DNA of 35,576 nucleotides from the NCBI GenBank assembly GCA_964532735.1, contig CAZHKK010000010.1:1-35576 (forward strand), read 5' to 3'. Position 1 is the stretch's first letter, and the number at the start of each line of letters is the position of its first letter. The translations under genes were made by a program, and so were the position numbers. This document shows, one piece after another, positions 24,110-33,157 of the stretch. Below the pieces are notes generated by a model, which was given only the letters and a program-made list of their open reading frames with translations, had not been told where the DNA came from and did no database searches. This DNA comes from JAJXYN01 sp964532735 (GTDB lineage: Bacteria; Patescibacteriota; Patescibacteriia; JAGPKW01).

Positions 24110-24322
24110 TTATTTTGTTAACGAAACCATCCATGCAACTAAACGTGTTAGACCAAAATCTAACAAACCTAAAAATACAGCCATAAAAACACATATCACA
24201 ACAACTAAAATTGTATTGTTTAAAACTTCATTTTTAGTTGGCCATTTTACCTTTTTTAATTCTTCAACAGAAGAACTAAAATAACTAATTATTTTATTTT
24301 GTTTTTTCTTTGTTTCAGACAT
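24110..24322 (-). CDS. secE: preprotein translocase subunit SecE
   Basis: SecE is the small essential partner of SecY. The 70-residue protein is the minimal single-helix form. It has an amphipathic segment with VEELKKVKWPTKNEVLNNT at 17-35, which is the conserved cytoplasmic motif, and one membrane helix at about 36-62. It is followed by nusG. The start is the first ATG after the leader. Confidence 0.96.
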   Translation of the reverse strand: MSETKKKQNKIISYFSSSVEELKKVKWPTKNEVLNNTILVVVICVFMAVFLGLLDFGLTRLVAWMVSLTK

Positions 24323-24347
24323 TTTATTCTTTTTATTCTATCTTAAA

Positions 24348-24365
24348 AAGACCTTCTTAGGTCTT
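24348..24365 (-). promoter_or_regulatory. hairpin at the 5' end of the secE-nusG mRNA
   Basis: AAGACCT and AGGTCTT pair around a 4-base loop. On the minus strand a T-run (TTTTTAAG) follows. It begins almost exactly where the transcript from the promoter at 24372-24400 should start, so it may protect the 5' end. It could also act as a weak attenuator. Confidence 0.5.
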
Positions 24366-24371
24366 GATTAA

Positions 24372-24400
24372 ATATTATCATTTTATAAATAAAAAATCAA
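24372..24400 (-). promoter_or_regulatory. promoter of secE-nusG
   Basis: On the minus strand, TTGATT (24400-24395), a 17-bp spacer ending in TGA and TAATAT (24377-24372) form a good extended -10 promoter about 50 bases before secE. Confidence 0.72.
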
Positions 24401-24405
24401 GAATT

Positions 24406-24435
24406 ATAAAAAACAGGATTTAACCTGTTTTTTAT
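24406..24435 (-). terminator. Rho-independent terminator of the pilus operon
   Basis: A 12-bp stem, ATAAAAAACAGG with CCTGTTTTTTAT, and a 6-base loop begin 2 bases after the pilin stop. A T-rich stretch follows on the minus strand. It closes the pilus gene cluster. Confidence 0.88.
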
Positions 24436-24436
24436 A

Positions 24437-24895
24437 TTAATTTATACCTTCTGGAGAAGCTATATGTGTTCCCATACTATAAGATCCTGTAGAATCTTCT
24501 AATGTAAATCCTATTGTATATGAAGATCCTGTTCCTGTTCCTTCTGACTCATAAAGATAATCTGCCCCATTTGGTTGTGGGTTTGATGGAACTAACCCCA
24601 TATATGTTCTTGTACAAACTGTATCAATAGCAACAAATCCTCCATTACATAATTTAGCAGCACTTGTTTGACCAAGAACAACTCCACCTTCTGCAACTAT
24701 CGGATAAGAATTATTGTCATTAAAATACAATTCTAATGCAACTTGTATTTGTCTAATATCTCCTATTCTTTTAGCATCTCTACCTTTTTGCCTAGCTCCA
24801 TTTAAAGCGACCAAAGATATTGTTGCTAATAAACCTATAATAGCAATAACAATTAATAATTCTATTATTGTAAAACCTTTCTTATTTTGTAACAT
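24437..24895 (-). CDS. type IV pilin, probable major pilin
   Basis: The 152-residue protein has a canonical class III signal: a short positive leader ending KKG, then FTIIELLIVIAIIGLLA, with the Glu at position 5 of the mature protein. The helix continues into RDAKRIGDIRQIQVALELYF and then NNSYP, the typical pilin head start. Two cysteines (CNGGF, VCTRT) may form a disulfide. It is the last gene of the cluster and may also have its own promoter (TTGTAT, 17 bp, TAAAAT upstream), fitting high expression. Prepilin peptidase and PilT are not in the window. Confidence 0.93.
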   Translation of the reverse strand: MLQNKKGFTIIELLIVIAIIGLLATISLVALNGARQKGRDAKRIGDIRQIQVALELYFNDNNSYPIVAEGGVVLGQTSAAKLCNGGFVAIDTVCTRTYMGLVPSNPQPNGADYLYESEGTGTGSSYTIGFTLEDSTGSYSMGTHIASPEGIN

Positions 24896-24970
24896 TTTAT
24901 GTTAATTAAAATTTAATTATTTTATTATATATATTTTATATCAATTTATAAAACTATACAAATTTTCATA

Positions 24971-25432
24971 CTACTTTTCAACAGTTATACTAGAAGAATT
25001 TAATTTATATATACATCCCTTTTTATCACTATCTTTTTCATTTATGCAATTCATATCAGGATTATCATAATCTGTTGAAAATTTTATAGAATAATCTAAA
25101 CCGTCTAAATTTGATTCATATATAAAATTATTCTCATAATTTTTAAAATATAATTGATTACTTTCACATTTTTTTTCAGAAAATACATAATTACATATAT
25201 ACTTATTGTTCAATAAAATATTTTCATCTGTTTTTGGGTATTCTCCATATTTTAAATGATATTTACTTAACAAATATCTAATATCTGAAGTTTCTGATAA
25301 CAAAACCAAACCATTTGCTTGAATGTTGTTTTTTCTAAAAAGTGTTATAGAAAAATATATATACATTAATATTATTATAAAAACTAATGACAATATAGAT
25401 ATTTTTATTATTTTATTTTTTTCTATTTTCAT
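24971..25432 (-). CDS. pseudopilin-like membrane protein without a class III signal
   Basis: The 153-residue protein has a basic N-terminus and one membrane helix at about 10-30. The stretch after it (ETSDIRYLLSKYHLKYGEYPKT) closely follows the pilin pattern found in the neighbouring pilin (DIRQIQVALELYF...SYP). Unlike a pilin, it lacks the G-F/M-x-x-x-E cleavage motif. Four cysteines are present in the second half. It lies between pilC and the pilin gene, 6 bases after pilC. I infer a pseudopilin-derived, uncleaved pilus assembly protein; the resemblance is by eye. Confidence 0.75.
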   Translation of the reverse strand: MKIEKNKIIKISILSLVFIIILMYIYFSITLFRKNNIQANGLVLLSETSDIRYLLSKYHLKYGEYPKTDENILLNNKYICNYVFSEKKCESNQLYFKNYENNFIYESNLDGLDYSIKFSTDYDNPDMNCINEKDSDKKGCIYKLNSSSITVEK

Positions 25433-25438
25433 ATTTTT

Positions 25439-26527
25439 TTATATTTGAGTTGATAAAGAATACATTGGTAATAAAACTGATGCTACTATTAAGGCGACAA
25501 CAATTCCTAAAAATACCATCACAACAGGTTCTATAAGACTAGTTATAGCGTTTGATATGTTTTTTAATTCTCTTGTGTAAAAATTTGATATTTTTTCTAA
25601 AACATAATCCAATTTACCAGTTTTCTCTCCTACTGAAACCATTCCAACAAACATTAAAGGAATCTCTTTGAATTCTGCAAATGATAATGAAATTTTTTCT
25701 CCGTTTTTTATTTTTTCTGACACTTTTTTAATTATGTTTTCATAAACATTATTACCTACTATTTCTGATGTTATATGTAAAGATTCTATGATATCTATAT
25801 CGCTTTTTGTTAATATGTATAAATTTTTTGAAATTCTTGTTATATAAATTTTTTGGAGTATTTTTCCGAAAACTGGAATTTTTAAAACTAAAGAATGAAA
25901 AAACAACCTACCATTTATTGTTTTATAATATTTTATACAACAAAATATTATTAAAGCAATGACTAAAACAATAAAAATTATATTATCAACAAAAAAATTA
26001 GAAAATGATATTAATATTTTTGTTAGCAATGGTAAATCACCACCAGTTTCTAAAAGTATTTCCGTCATTTTTGGTATTACATATATTATTATAATACAAA
26101 TAACAATAATCATTGTAAAAAATATAAATATTGGATATAGTAAAGCACTTTTTATTTTATTAAAAGTATCATAATTATCTTCTAGTTCAGTAGCTAAAAA
26201 ATTCAAAGATTCATCTAATTTTCCTGTCGTTTCTCCTGATTTTAATATACTTATATAATATTTATTAAAAACCTTTGGATGAAAACTTAAAGCCTCTGAT
26301 AACTTATATCCATTCTCTATTTTATTTGATAAATCTTTTATTATTTCTTTTAATGCACTTTTATTTTGATTTAATAATATTTGAAATATATCTGATATTT
26401 GTATATTTGATGAAAACATAATAGCTAACTGCCTAAAAAATACAGTCAAGTCTTTTGTTTTTATATTTTTATTAAAAATACTTTTTAAATCAATATTTTG
26501 ATTTAAAAATTTTTTTATTTTATTCAT
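25439..26527 (-). CDS. pilC: type IV pilus inner-membrane platform protein PilC (GspF family)
   Basis: PilC is the membrane platform on which the PilB ATPase acts. The 362-residue protein contains two T2SSF domains. The first has FFRQLAIMFSSNIQISD, and ILKSGETTGKLDESL at 94-108. The second repeats the pattern with ISKNLYILTKSDIDIIESL and VSVGEKTGKLDYVL. Membrane helices lie at about 130-151, 182-198 and 333-355. Its start overlaps the end of pilB by 8 bases, indicating coupling. Confidence 0.95.
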   Translation of the reverse strand: MNKIKKFLNQNIDLKSIFNKNIKTKDLTVFFRQLAIMFSSNIQISDIFQILLNQNKSALKEIIKDLSNKIENGYKLSEALSFHPKVFNKYYISILKSGETTGKLDESLNFLATELEDNYDTFNKIKSALLYPIFIFFTMIIVICIIIIYVIPKMTEILLETGGDLPLLTKILISFSNFFVDNIIFIVLVIALIIFCCIKYYKTINGRLFFHSLVLKIPVFGKILQKIYITRISKNLYILTKSDIDIIESLHITSEIVGNNVYENIIKKVSEKIKNGEKISLSFAEFKEIPLMFVGMVSVGEKTGKLDYVLEKISNFYTRELKNISNAITSLIEPVVMVFLGIVVALIVASVLLPMYSLSTQI

Positions 26528-28241
26528 CTATATTATTAAAACAATCTTCTAAAGTTATTACACCATTTAAAGTTTTTATTATTCCATCTATAACTATTGG
26601 TATAAATTTTTGTTTTTTTAATTCTTCTTCTATTCTGTTTATATTTTTATCTTTTTCTATAATTTGTTTAATCTCTTCTGTTATTTTTATAACTTCTAAT
26701 ATTGCTATTCTTCCTTTATATCCAGTATTGGAACAATGTGAACACCCTTTCCCTTTATAAAATTTTAGATTATCAATATCAATTTTATTTTGTTTTAATA
26801 TTTCAGGGTCTATATCTTTAAGTTTTTCTTTTATTTTATTAACCATATTAACATCAATAATCAATTCAGATTTGCAATGTTCACATATTTTTCTTACCAA
26901 TCTTTGTGAGATTATTAAATTTAAAGAAGATGATAATAAAAATGGCTCAACCTTCATGTCTATAAGACGAGGTATTGCTCCAATAGCGCTGTTTGTATGT
27001 AAGGTTGTTAAAACCATGTGACCGGTCAGACTAGCATGCACACAAAGCTCTGCTGTCTCATTATCTCTAACTTCTCCTACCATGATAATGTCTGGATCTT
27101 GTCTTAAAAAAGATCTTATTCCATTTGCAAATGTATATCCTATCTCTGGTCTAACTTGTGAATGATTTACACCTTTTATTATATATTCAACAGGATCTTC
27201 TAATGTTACTATATTTATATTTTCTTTATTTAATATAGACATCATAGAAAAAAGTGTTGTTGACTTTCCAGATCCTGTTGGTCCACAAACTATTATCATA
27301 CCAGATTTTGATTTTAACTCTTCTTTTATTAATTTTAAATTTCTAAAATCAACACCTAAATCCTCTAAAGAAAGAGCCTGTTTTGAAGTGTCTAAAATAC
27401 GCATAACTATTTTTTCTCCATCAGATATAGGTATTATAGATATACGAAAATCATAAAAATGACCATTAACACTTAACCTTATTCTTCCATCCTGAGGTAT
27501 TCTATTTTCATCTATCCTTAAACCTGACATCACTTTTATTCTAGTAACTATTGAATTATGCATATATTTAGGCAACCTAACTGAAGTATACAACTCCCCA
27601 TCTACTCTATATCTAACTCTAACATCTTCTTTTGTTGGCTCTATATGTATATCAGAAGACTCTTCCTCTATTGCATGCTTTATTATAGTAGAAACCATTT
27701 TTGATATTGGAGAATTAGAAATGTTGTCTGACAATAAATTCAAGCTATCTTCTATAAAATTTTCTTCTATTTTTATTTCTACATTATCTATAGCTTTTTC
27801 AACCTCAGAGCTAATTGTTGAGTATTGTTTTAAAACATAATTAATATTAGCTATTGTTGTAACAAAATATTTGATAGAATATTTTGATTTTCTAACTACA
27901 TATTCTATAGCTTCTTTTGCATTATAATTTGAAGGATCTGACATTGCTATAAAAACATCTTTTCCGTCTTTATTAAAAACTATAACCTTATAATTATCTG
28001 ATAATTCTTTTGTTATTATGTTTAAAATATCTTTTTTAATTTCTTTTCCAAAAAGACTTACACTAGGAATATTATATAATTTTGATTTTATTTCTAATAA
28101 AAAACTGTCTTGAACTATTCGTCTGTTCAAAATTATTTCCTCTATTGATTCTCCAGTTCTTTTTGATTGATCTTCAATATCTACAATACCCAATTTGTCT
28201 ATTAAATTATTTTCTAATAAATAATTTAAAATTTTATCCAT
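26520..28241 (-). CDS. pilB: type IV pilus assembly ATPase PilB (GspE family)
   Basis: PilB powers pilus extension. The 573-residue hexameric ATPase has an N-terminal MshEN-like domain (about 1-140). The catalytic core has IHIEPTKEDVRVRYRVDG, Walker A GPTGSGKST at 320-328, the Asp box and TLEDPVEY region, Walker B DPDIIMVGE at 382-390 and the His box HASLTGH. The zinc-binding tetracysteine motif (Cys453, Cys456, Cys500, Cys503) is complete, as in extension ATPases and unlike PilT. pilC overlaps its 3' end. Confidence 0.96.
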   Translation of the reverse strand: MDKILNYLLENNLIDKLGIVDIEDQSKRTGESIEEIILNRRIVQDSFLLEIKSKLYNIPSVSLFGKEIKKDILNIITKELSDNYKVIVFNKDGKDVFIAMSDPSNYNAKEAIEYVVRKSKYSIKYFVTTIANINYVLKQYSTISSEVEKAIDNVEIKIEENFIEDSLNLLSDNISNSPISKMVSTIIKHAIEEESSDIHIEPTKEDVRVRYRVDGELYTSVRLPKYMHNSIVTRIKVMSGLRIDENRIPQDGRIRLSVNGHFYDFRISIIPISDGEKIVMRILDTSKQALSLEDLGVDFRNLKLIKEELKSKSGMIIVCGPTGSGKSTTLFSMMSILNKENINIVTLEDPVEYIIKGVNHSQVRPEIGYTFANGIRSFLRQDPDIIMVGEVRDNETAELCVHASLTGHMVLTTLHTNSAIGAIPRLIDMKVEPFLLSSSLNLIISQRLVRKICEHCKSELIIDVNMVNKIKEKLKDIDPEILKQNKIDIDNLKFYKGKGCSHCSNTGYKGRIAILEVIKITEEIKQIIEKDKNINRIEEELKKQKFIPIVIDGIIKTLNGVITLEDCFNNIDE

Positions 28242-28262
28242 TTTATATTTTTAATTTAATAT

Positions 28263-28550
28263 TTATTTCTTATCATAAAAAATATTCTCTCTACCTTTTT
28301 CTATTTTGCTTGAATATTTATAATTGTTAAATTTAACAAATAAATTTGATTTTAATATTTTATCATCTATTTTGTAATCTTTAAAATCTTTTTTTGATAA
28401 ATCGACTTCTTTTTTTATATAAAAATTATTTTCTAATCTTAAAGATATATAATTAATGTCTGAATTTAATAATTTTGAAAAATAAAAAACAGATATCAAG
28501 AATATTGAAAAAAATAAAAATGTAATTAATTTAAAATATTTTTTTTTCAT
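28263..28550 (-). CDS. small membrane protein in the PilP position
   Basis: The 95-residue protein has one N-terminal membrane helix (about 7-25) and a short extracytoplasmic domain ending in IEKGRENIFYDKK. It lies between pilO and pilB, 2 bases after pilO, where a PilP-type protein would be expected. The GREN-I-F ending resembles the GRxNPF motif seen near the ends of pilus alignment proteins. This is a position- and motif-based inference; the protein is far too small for a normal PilP. Confidence 0.72.
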   Translation of the reverse strand: MKKKYFKLITFLFFSIFLISVFYFSKLLNSDINYISLRLENNFYIKKEVDLSKKDFKDYKIDDKILKSNLFVKFNNYKYSSKIEKGRENIFYDKK

Positions 28551-28552
28551 TT

Positions 28553-29137
28553 TTAAATTTCTTTATAATAACAAACCATATCAAAAGAGTATTTATTAAA
28601 ATCTTTTGTAATATAAAAATTTTTTACATTAAATAATCTTATATTAGATTCTAATTCTAATAAAAAATCTTTAAACGCTCTATAGTCTTTACCGTCTTTG
28701 ATATTAATAGAAAAATTTATTTCCTTTATTCCTTTTTCTTTTTCATTGTTTGTAGAAGAATTATCTTCTAAAAAACTTATCTTTTCTATTGATACATTTA
28801 TTTTTTTGGAGATTTGATTTATTTCATTTATTATAACTTCTATATCTTTATTGTATGGTAAAATCTTTTTAATTTTTTCTAATTCATTTTTATCAATCAA
28901 AGATATATTTTTTTTATATTCTCTTAATTTTTTTATATTCTCTATTTTTATTTTTGAATATTCATTTTCTAAATTTATAACTGTATTTAAATTTGTTTTT
29001 AAAATTTTATAGTTTGGAAAAATAAAAAATAAAAAAATAAAAATCAATATTAATGGAATAAAAATTAATATTATTAAATAAAAATAATTTTTTAATATAT
29101 AATCTATATTTATTTTTTTTGATAATTTATTATTCAT
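28553..29137 (-). CDS. pilO: PilO-like pilus alignment protein
   Basis: The 194-residue protein has an N-terminal membrane helix at about 17-39, then a coiled coil (YSKIKIENIKKLREYKKN...LEKIKKILP). A ferredoxin-like domain follows, with VIINEINQISKKINVSIEKISF and a final YKFDMVCY-type strand. This is the PilO layout: one helix, coiled coil and two small alpha/beta lobes. It overlaps pilN by 8 bases. Sequence is diverged, so the call rests on topology and gene order. Confidence 0.85.
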   Translation of the reverse strand: MNNKLSKKINIDYILKNYFYLIILIFIPLILIFIFLFFIFPNYKILKTNLNTVINLENEYSKIKIENIKKLREYKKNISLIDKNELEKIKKILPYNKDIEVIINEINQISKKINVSIEKISFLEDNSSTNNEKEKGIKEINFSINIKDGKDYRAFKDFLLELESNIRLFNVKNFYITKDFNKYSFDMVCYYKEI

Positions 29138-29912
29138 TTTTTAATAAAAACTCTGTATTTATTTTAAACAAAATATTAAAATTTATATTATAGCCAAAAT
29201 TATCATCAATTGAATATTTAGCTTCGTGAATAGAATAACTTTTTATAACATCTGGTAAAGATTTAAAAATTAAAATCTGTTTTGATATATTTTCATAATC
29301 ATTTGTTTTAAAACTTATTACAATATCTTCATTTTCTTTTGCAAAAATATCTTTTATATAAACATCTTTAACTATGTTTTGTTCTAAAAAAAATATAAAT
29401 TTACTCCAGTTTTTATTGTTTTTATATATATAAAATATATCTTCTAAATCTTGTGCTATTGTTTTTACTTGTTTTAAATCATTCTTTTCTTTTTTGTATA
29501 TTTCGTCTAATATTTCATTGTTTTTTATGAGATTTTCTATTTGCTTGTTTAATGATTCTTTATAAAAAAATAAACCAAAAAAACAAAATATTATAAAAAA
29601 TAATGATATAAATATTATAAAAAATAAAGCTGTTTTTCTTGCTGATTGAGAAGGTAATGTGTTTATTTCTTGAGATATAAAATTAATATTTGATTCTGTG
29701 TTTCTTTTTTGTTTATTATATATTTCATCAAAATTTATTCTATCTGATTCATTTTTATTTATTAAAAATTTTTTGTATAAACTATTACTATTTATTTTTT
29801 TTGTTTTTTCTGTTTTTTTAATTGGCCTTTTTGGAACAGCTAAAATATCAGAATTTTTTTCTGATATTTTATTTTTTGTATTAACCTTTTTTATAGTCTG
29901 TTTTTGAGGCAT
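29130..29912 (-). CDS. pilN: PilN-like pilus alignment protein
   Basis: The 260-residue protein has a long Lys-rich cytoplasmic N-terminus (about 1-85) and a membrane helix at about 95-117. A coiled coil and a C-terminal alpha/beta domain follow. A short segment NFISQEINTLPSQSARKTA before the helix corresponds to the PilN motif that binds PilM (typically INLLP). It is 3 bases after pilM and overlaps pilO. The N-terminal extension is longer than in classical PilN. Confidence 0.87.
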   Translation of the reverse strand: MPQKQTIKKVNTKNKISEKNSDILAVPKRPIKKTEKTKKINSNSLYKKFLINKNESDRINFDEIYNKQKRNTESNINFISQEINTLPSQSARKTALFFIIFISLFFIIFCFFGLFFYKESLNKQIENLIKNNEILDEIYKKEKNDLKQVKTIAQDLEDIFYIYKNNKNWSKFIFFLEQNIVKDVYIKDIFAKENEDIVISFKTNDYENISKQILIFKSLPDVIKSYSIHEAKYSIDDNFGYNINFNILFKINTEFLLKNE

Positions 29913-29915
29913 TTT

Positions 29916-30974
29916 TTATTTTTCAGCTTCTTTTTGTGCTAATCCAATTGATATTGCAAACTTTGGTCCTATTTCTTGTAATATAGGAAACAATTCTTCT
30001 GGATAATCAACCCTAGCCCAAGGATTTCCTAAGAAGGTTCTTTTATTAAATTTTTCAGATATAAAATTAGAAATACCTGACAACTGTGAAGATCCTCCTG
30101 TTAAAATTATTTTTTCCACAACATCACTAGATTGATTTTGAAATATATTCAATGCATATTTAATTTCATCAACTATTGGCTGTAAACTATTTGCAATTAT
30201 TTTAGATATCCCATCATTTAAATCTCCTGATAATCCTTGATCTTTTTTAAATTGTTCAGCTTGTTTTGATTCTATATTTAAAACTTTTGATATATTTTGT
30301 GTGATCTTATTACCTCCAAAATCTATACTTCTATTAACAATTGGGATTCCTTCTTTTATAACTAAAACCGAAGAAACAGAATCTCCTATATTACAAACCA
30401 TAGAAACTGAATTATCGTTTCCTATCAAAGATCTTATTATAGCAAAAGACTCTATATCTAATGTTATTAATTCCAACCCTGAAGACTTAAATATGTTAAC
30501 AAATTTTGTAACTATATTTTTTGGAGCTGCTGTTAATAATATTTTATAGTTATTAACTTTTTCTTCTTTACTTAAAGAATTTATTGGAGCATCTCCTAAT
30601 ATTTGCCAATTTAATACAACCTCAGAAAGTGGAACTGGAATAAATTTTTTGGCTTCTATGTGTATAGCTTCTGTTAAATCTTTTTTATTTAAAGCTGGAA
30701 TATTTATTACAGAACTAAAAACAGAATAGTTTGGCAAAGATGCAACTACCTTACTACTTAAAGCTTTAGATTTTCTTATTATGAATTTTATAGCTTCTAC
30801 TGTTTTTTCAAAGTCTTCTTCTTTATCACTTCTAACTATATCTACTTCATGATCTATATACCCATAAGTTCTTAATCTTGCTATATGGTTATCATTTATA
30901 AGTTCAATAAGTTTTATACTATTAACGCCTATATCTATACCTAAAAAACTTTTTTTAGATGAATCAAAAAACAT
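29916..30974 (-). CDS. pilM: type IV pilus assembly protein PilM (actin-like ATPase)
   Basis: PilM is a cytoplasmic actin/FtsA-like protein that links PilN to the pilus motor. The 352-residue protein has the phosphate-1 loop LGIDIGVNSIKLIEL at 11-25 and the central IDFGGNKIT. The adenosine motif EKIILTGGSSQLSGI sits near the C-terminus. It is the first gene of the pilus operon and is preceded by a promoter at 31006-31034. An AAGG lies upstream of the ATG but spacing is long. Confidence 0.96.
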   Translation of the reverse strand: MFFDSSKKSFLGIDIGVNSIKLIELINDNHIARLRTYGYIDHEVDIVRSDKEEDFEKTVEAIKFIIRKSKALSSKVVASLPNYSVFSSVINIPALNKKDLTEAIHIEAKKFIPVPLSEVVLNWQILGDAPINSLSKEEKVNNYKILLTAAPKNIVTKFVNIFKSSGLELITLDIESFAIIRSLIGNDNSVSMVCNIGDSVSSVLVIKEGIPIVNRSIDFGGNKITQNISKVLNIESKQAEQFKKDQGLSGDLNDGISKIIANSLQPIVDEIKYALNIFQNQSSDVVEKIILTGGSSQLSGISNFISEKFNKRTFLGNPWARVDYPEELFPILQEIGPKFAISIGLAQKEAEK

Positions 30975-31005
30975 GTTTTTATTTTTACCTTTTTAATACT
31001 TAATT

Positions 31006-31034
31006 ATTATAGCATAAAGGTTTTATATTAAAAA
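31006..31034 (-). promoter_or_regulatory. promoter of the pilus operon
   Basis: On the minus strand, TGC followed by a consensus TATAAT (31011-31006) forms an extended -10. A weak -35, TTTTTA (31034-31029), lies 17 bp upstream. It lies in the 68-base gap between recG and pilM and is the only visible promoter for pilM through pilC. Confidence 0.65.
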
Positions 31035-31042
31035 GTTGAAAA

Positions 31043-33142
31043 TTATTCTGGATGTATTTCGTTTTCTTTTAATTCTATTTTTTCTTTTAGTTTTTTTAAT
31101 CCTATTAGATCTGGATTTTTTTCAATTATTTTTTTTGCTTCTTCTTTTGATTCTAACATTATCTTACAATCAAATATATTTGCTATTTTTAAATTTGGAA
31201 TATTTCCTGATTGCATCAATCCATACAAATCTCCAAAACCTCTATTTTTCATATCAATTTCCGCAAGCTCAAAAGATGATTTTGCATTTATTATTGAATT
31301 TAATCTTGTTACAACCTTTTCCGTTTTACTCTTTGTGTATAAAAAACAATATGATTGAATATCACTTCTTCCAACCCTCCCTCTTAATTGATAGATGCTA
31401 GCTAAACCAAATTTTTCTGCACCTAATATTAAAATAGTATTTGCATTAGGAACGTCAACGCCAACTTCAACAACAGAAGTTGAAATTAATATGTTTATTT
31501 CACCATTAGAAAAATTTGTTTCAATTTTTTCTTTTTCTAACGATTTCAATTTCCCATGTAATAATTCTATTTTATATTTTTGAAATGGTTTTAATTTTTT
31601 AAAATGTTCAAAAACAGATTTTGCGGATTTTATTTCTAAATCAAAAGCTGAAGATTCTTCCGTTTCTTCGATTAATGGACATATTATATATATTTGTTTT
31701 TTTTCTTTTAACTCTTTTAATAAAAATAAATATACATTTTTTAAATCATTTACTATTGATGTTTCTATAGGTTTTCTATTTAATGGTTTTTCATCTAATA
31801 TTGAAACATCAAGATCACCATAAAAAGATAAAGCTAGTGTTCTTGGAATAGGAGTTGCTGTCACTGAAAGAAAATGTGGATATATTTTATTTTGCTTATT
31901 TATATTTTCATAAGTTATCAAGTGTCTTTGTTTTACACCAAATCTATGTTGTTCATCTATAATTACAAATGCTAAATTTTTTATCTCAATTTTTTCTTGA
32001 ATTAAAGTATGTGTTCCTATTATTATATTTATTTCATTATTTTTTATTTTTTCTTCTACTTTTTTTCTTGATATTTTTTCATTGTTTAAAAGACAATTTG
32101 AACCTGTTAATAATACTATATTTATATTTTTTATATATTTTTTATTTAAAAATAAATCACAAATTTTTCTGTAATGTTGAATTGCCAATATAGATGTTGG
32201 CACCATTATTGCAGAATTATAACCATTTAAAAAAACATTTAAAACAGCTATTAAAAAAACAATAGTTTTTCCAGATCCTACATCTCCTTCTAGTAATCTA
32301 TTTGCTGGTATATTTTTTTCTAAATCTTTTAATATTTGCCAAACTATTTTTTTTTGTTTTTCTGTTAAACTAAAACCTAAGCTATTTATAAATAATTTTG
32401 TTTCTTCTTTAAAAAAATTTATTTTATATGATTTTCTATTTTTTAAATTATTTTTTTTTCTTTCATTTAATAATTGTATAAAAAATAGTTCGTCAAACTT
32501 CAATCTATTTATTGATTCTTGTAAGTTTTTTTCATCTCTTGGGTAGTGTATATTTTTTAAAGATTCATATAAATTTTTATAATTATATTTTTGCAATATA
32601 TCTTTTGGCAAATAATCTTCTATATAAAAATCTTTTTCAAATATTTTTTTAGAAATATTTCTTAAAACATTTTGTTTTAAATTTTTTGTTGTTTTATATA
32701 TTGGATTTATTAAATTTTCTTTAATTTCTTGTTTTTTGTTATATTTTCTATATAAAGGATTCACAATTTCAATACTTCCATAATTATCCGTTATGCTCCC
32801 TATAAAATAATAAAGTTCTCCTTGTTTTAAAGTATCCTTCACCCAATTATTATTAAACCAAACGGCTTCTATTTTCCCTGAATCGTCTTTTAAAATAGCT
32901 TTTGTAAAGTTTGCTTTTTTTATATAACTTCTTTTTGAATCTATTAATTCAACCCTTGCTAAAAAAATACTTTTTTCTCCTGATGTTAAATATTTTATTT
33001 TTTCTATTTTTTTAAAAGTTTCATACCTAAAAGGATAATGAAAAATAAAGTCTTCAATATTATGAAGACCTATTTTATTTAATTTAATTATTGTTTTTTC
33101 TCCAATACCTGAAATAAATTTTAAACTATTTTTTATATTCAT
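31043..33142 (-). CDS. recG: ATP-dependent DNA helicase RecG
   Basis: RecG remodels stalled forks and Holliday junctions. The 699-residue protein has a helix-hairpin-helix-like N-terminus (ISGIGEKTIIKLNKIGL). A wedge OB-fold domain follows (VEAVWFNN-type strand, here KIEAVWFNNNW). The helicase core has GDVGSGKT at 286-293, DEQH at 396-399, SVTATPIPRTLALSFYGD, and GRVGRSDIQSYCFL. The ending includes the TRG-like IANIFDCKIMLESKEEAKK. Length is normal. It is 15 bases downstream of the membrane protein at 33158-33733. Confidence 0.97.
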   Translation of the reverse strand: MNIKNSLKFISGIGEKTIIKLNKIGLHNIEDFIFHYPFRYETFKKIEKIKYLTSGEKSIFLARVELIDSKRSYIKKANFTKAILKDDSGKIEAVWFNNNWVKDTLKQGELYYFIGSITDNYGSIEIVNPLYRKYNKKQEIKENLINPIYKTTKNLKQNVLRNISKKIFEKDFYIEDYLPKDILQKYNYKNLYESLKNIHYPRDEKNLQESINRLKFDELFFIQLLNERKKNNLKNRKSYKINFFKEETKLFINSLGFSLTEKQKKIVWQILKDLEKNIPANRLLEGDVGSGKTIVFLIAVLNVFLNGYNSAIMVPTSILAIQHYRKICDLFLNKKYIKNINIVLLTGSNCLLNNEKISRKKVEEKIKNNEINIIIGTHTLIQEKIEIKNLAFVIIDEQHRFGVKQRHLITYENINKQNKIYPHFLSVTATPIPRTLALSFYGDLDVSILDEKPLNRKPIETSIVNDLKNVYLFLLKELKEKKQIYIICPLIEETEESSAFDLEIKSAKSVFEHFKKLKPFQKYKIELLHGKLKSLEKEKIETNFSNGEINILISTSVVEVGVDVPNANTILILGAEKFGLASIYQLRGRVGRSDIQSYCFLYTKSKTEKVVTRLNSIINAKSSFELAEIDMKNRGFGDLYGLMQSGNIPNLKIANIFDCKIMLESKEEAKKIIEKNPDLIGLKKLKEKIELKENEIHPE

Positions 33143-33157
33143 GTATTTTTATCTTTA

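Noticed and set aside
31036..32193. Plus-strand Leu/Phe-rich ORFs inside recG
   Set aside because: These are shadows of AT-rich recG coding sequence with low-complexity products.
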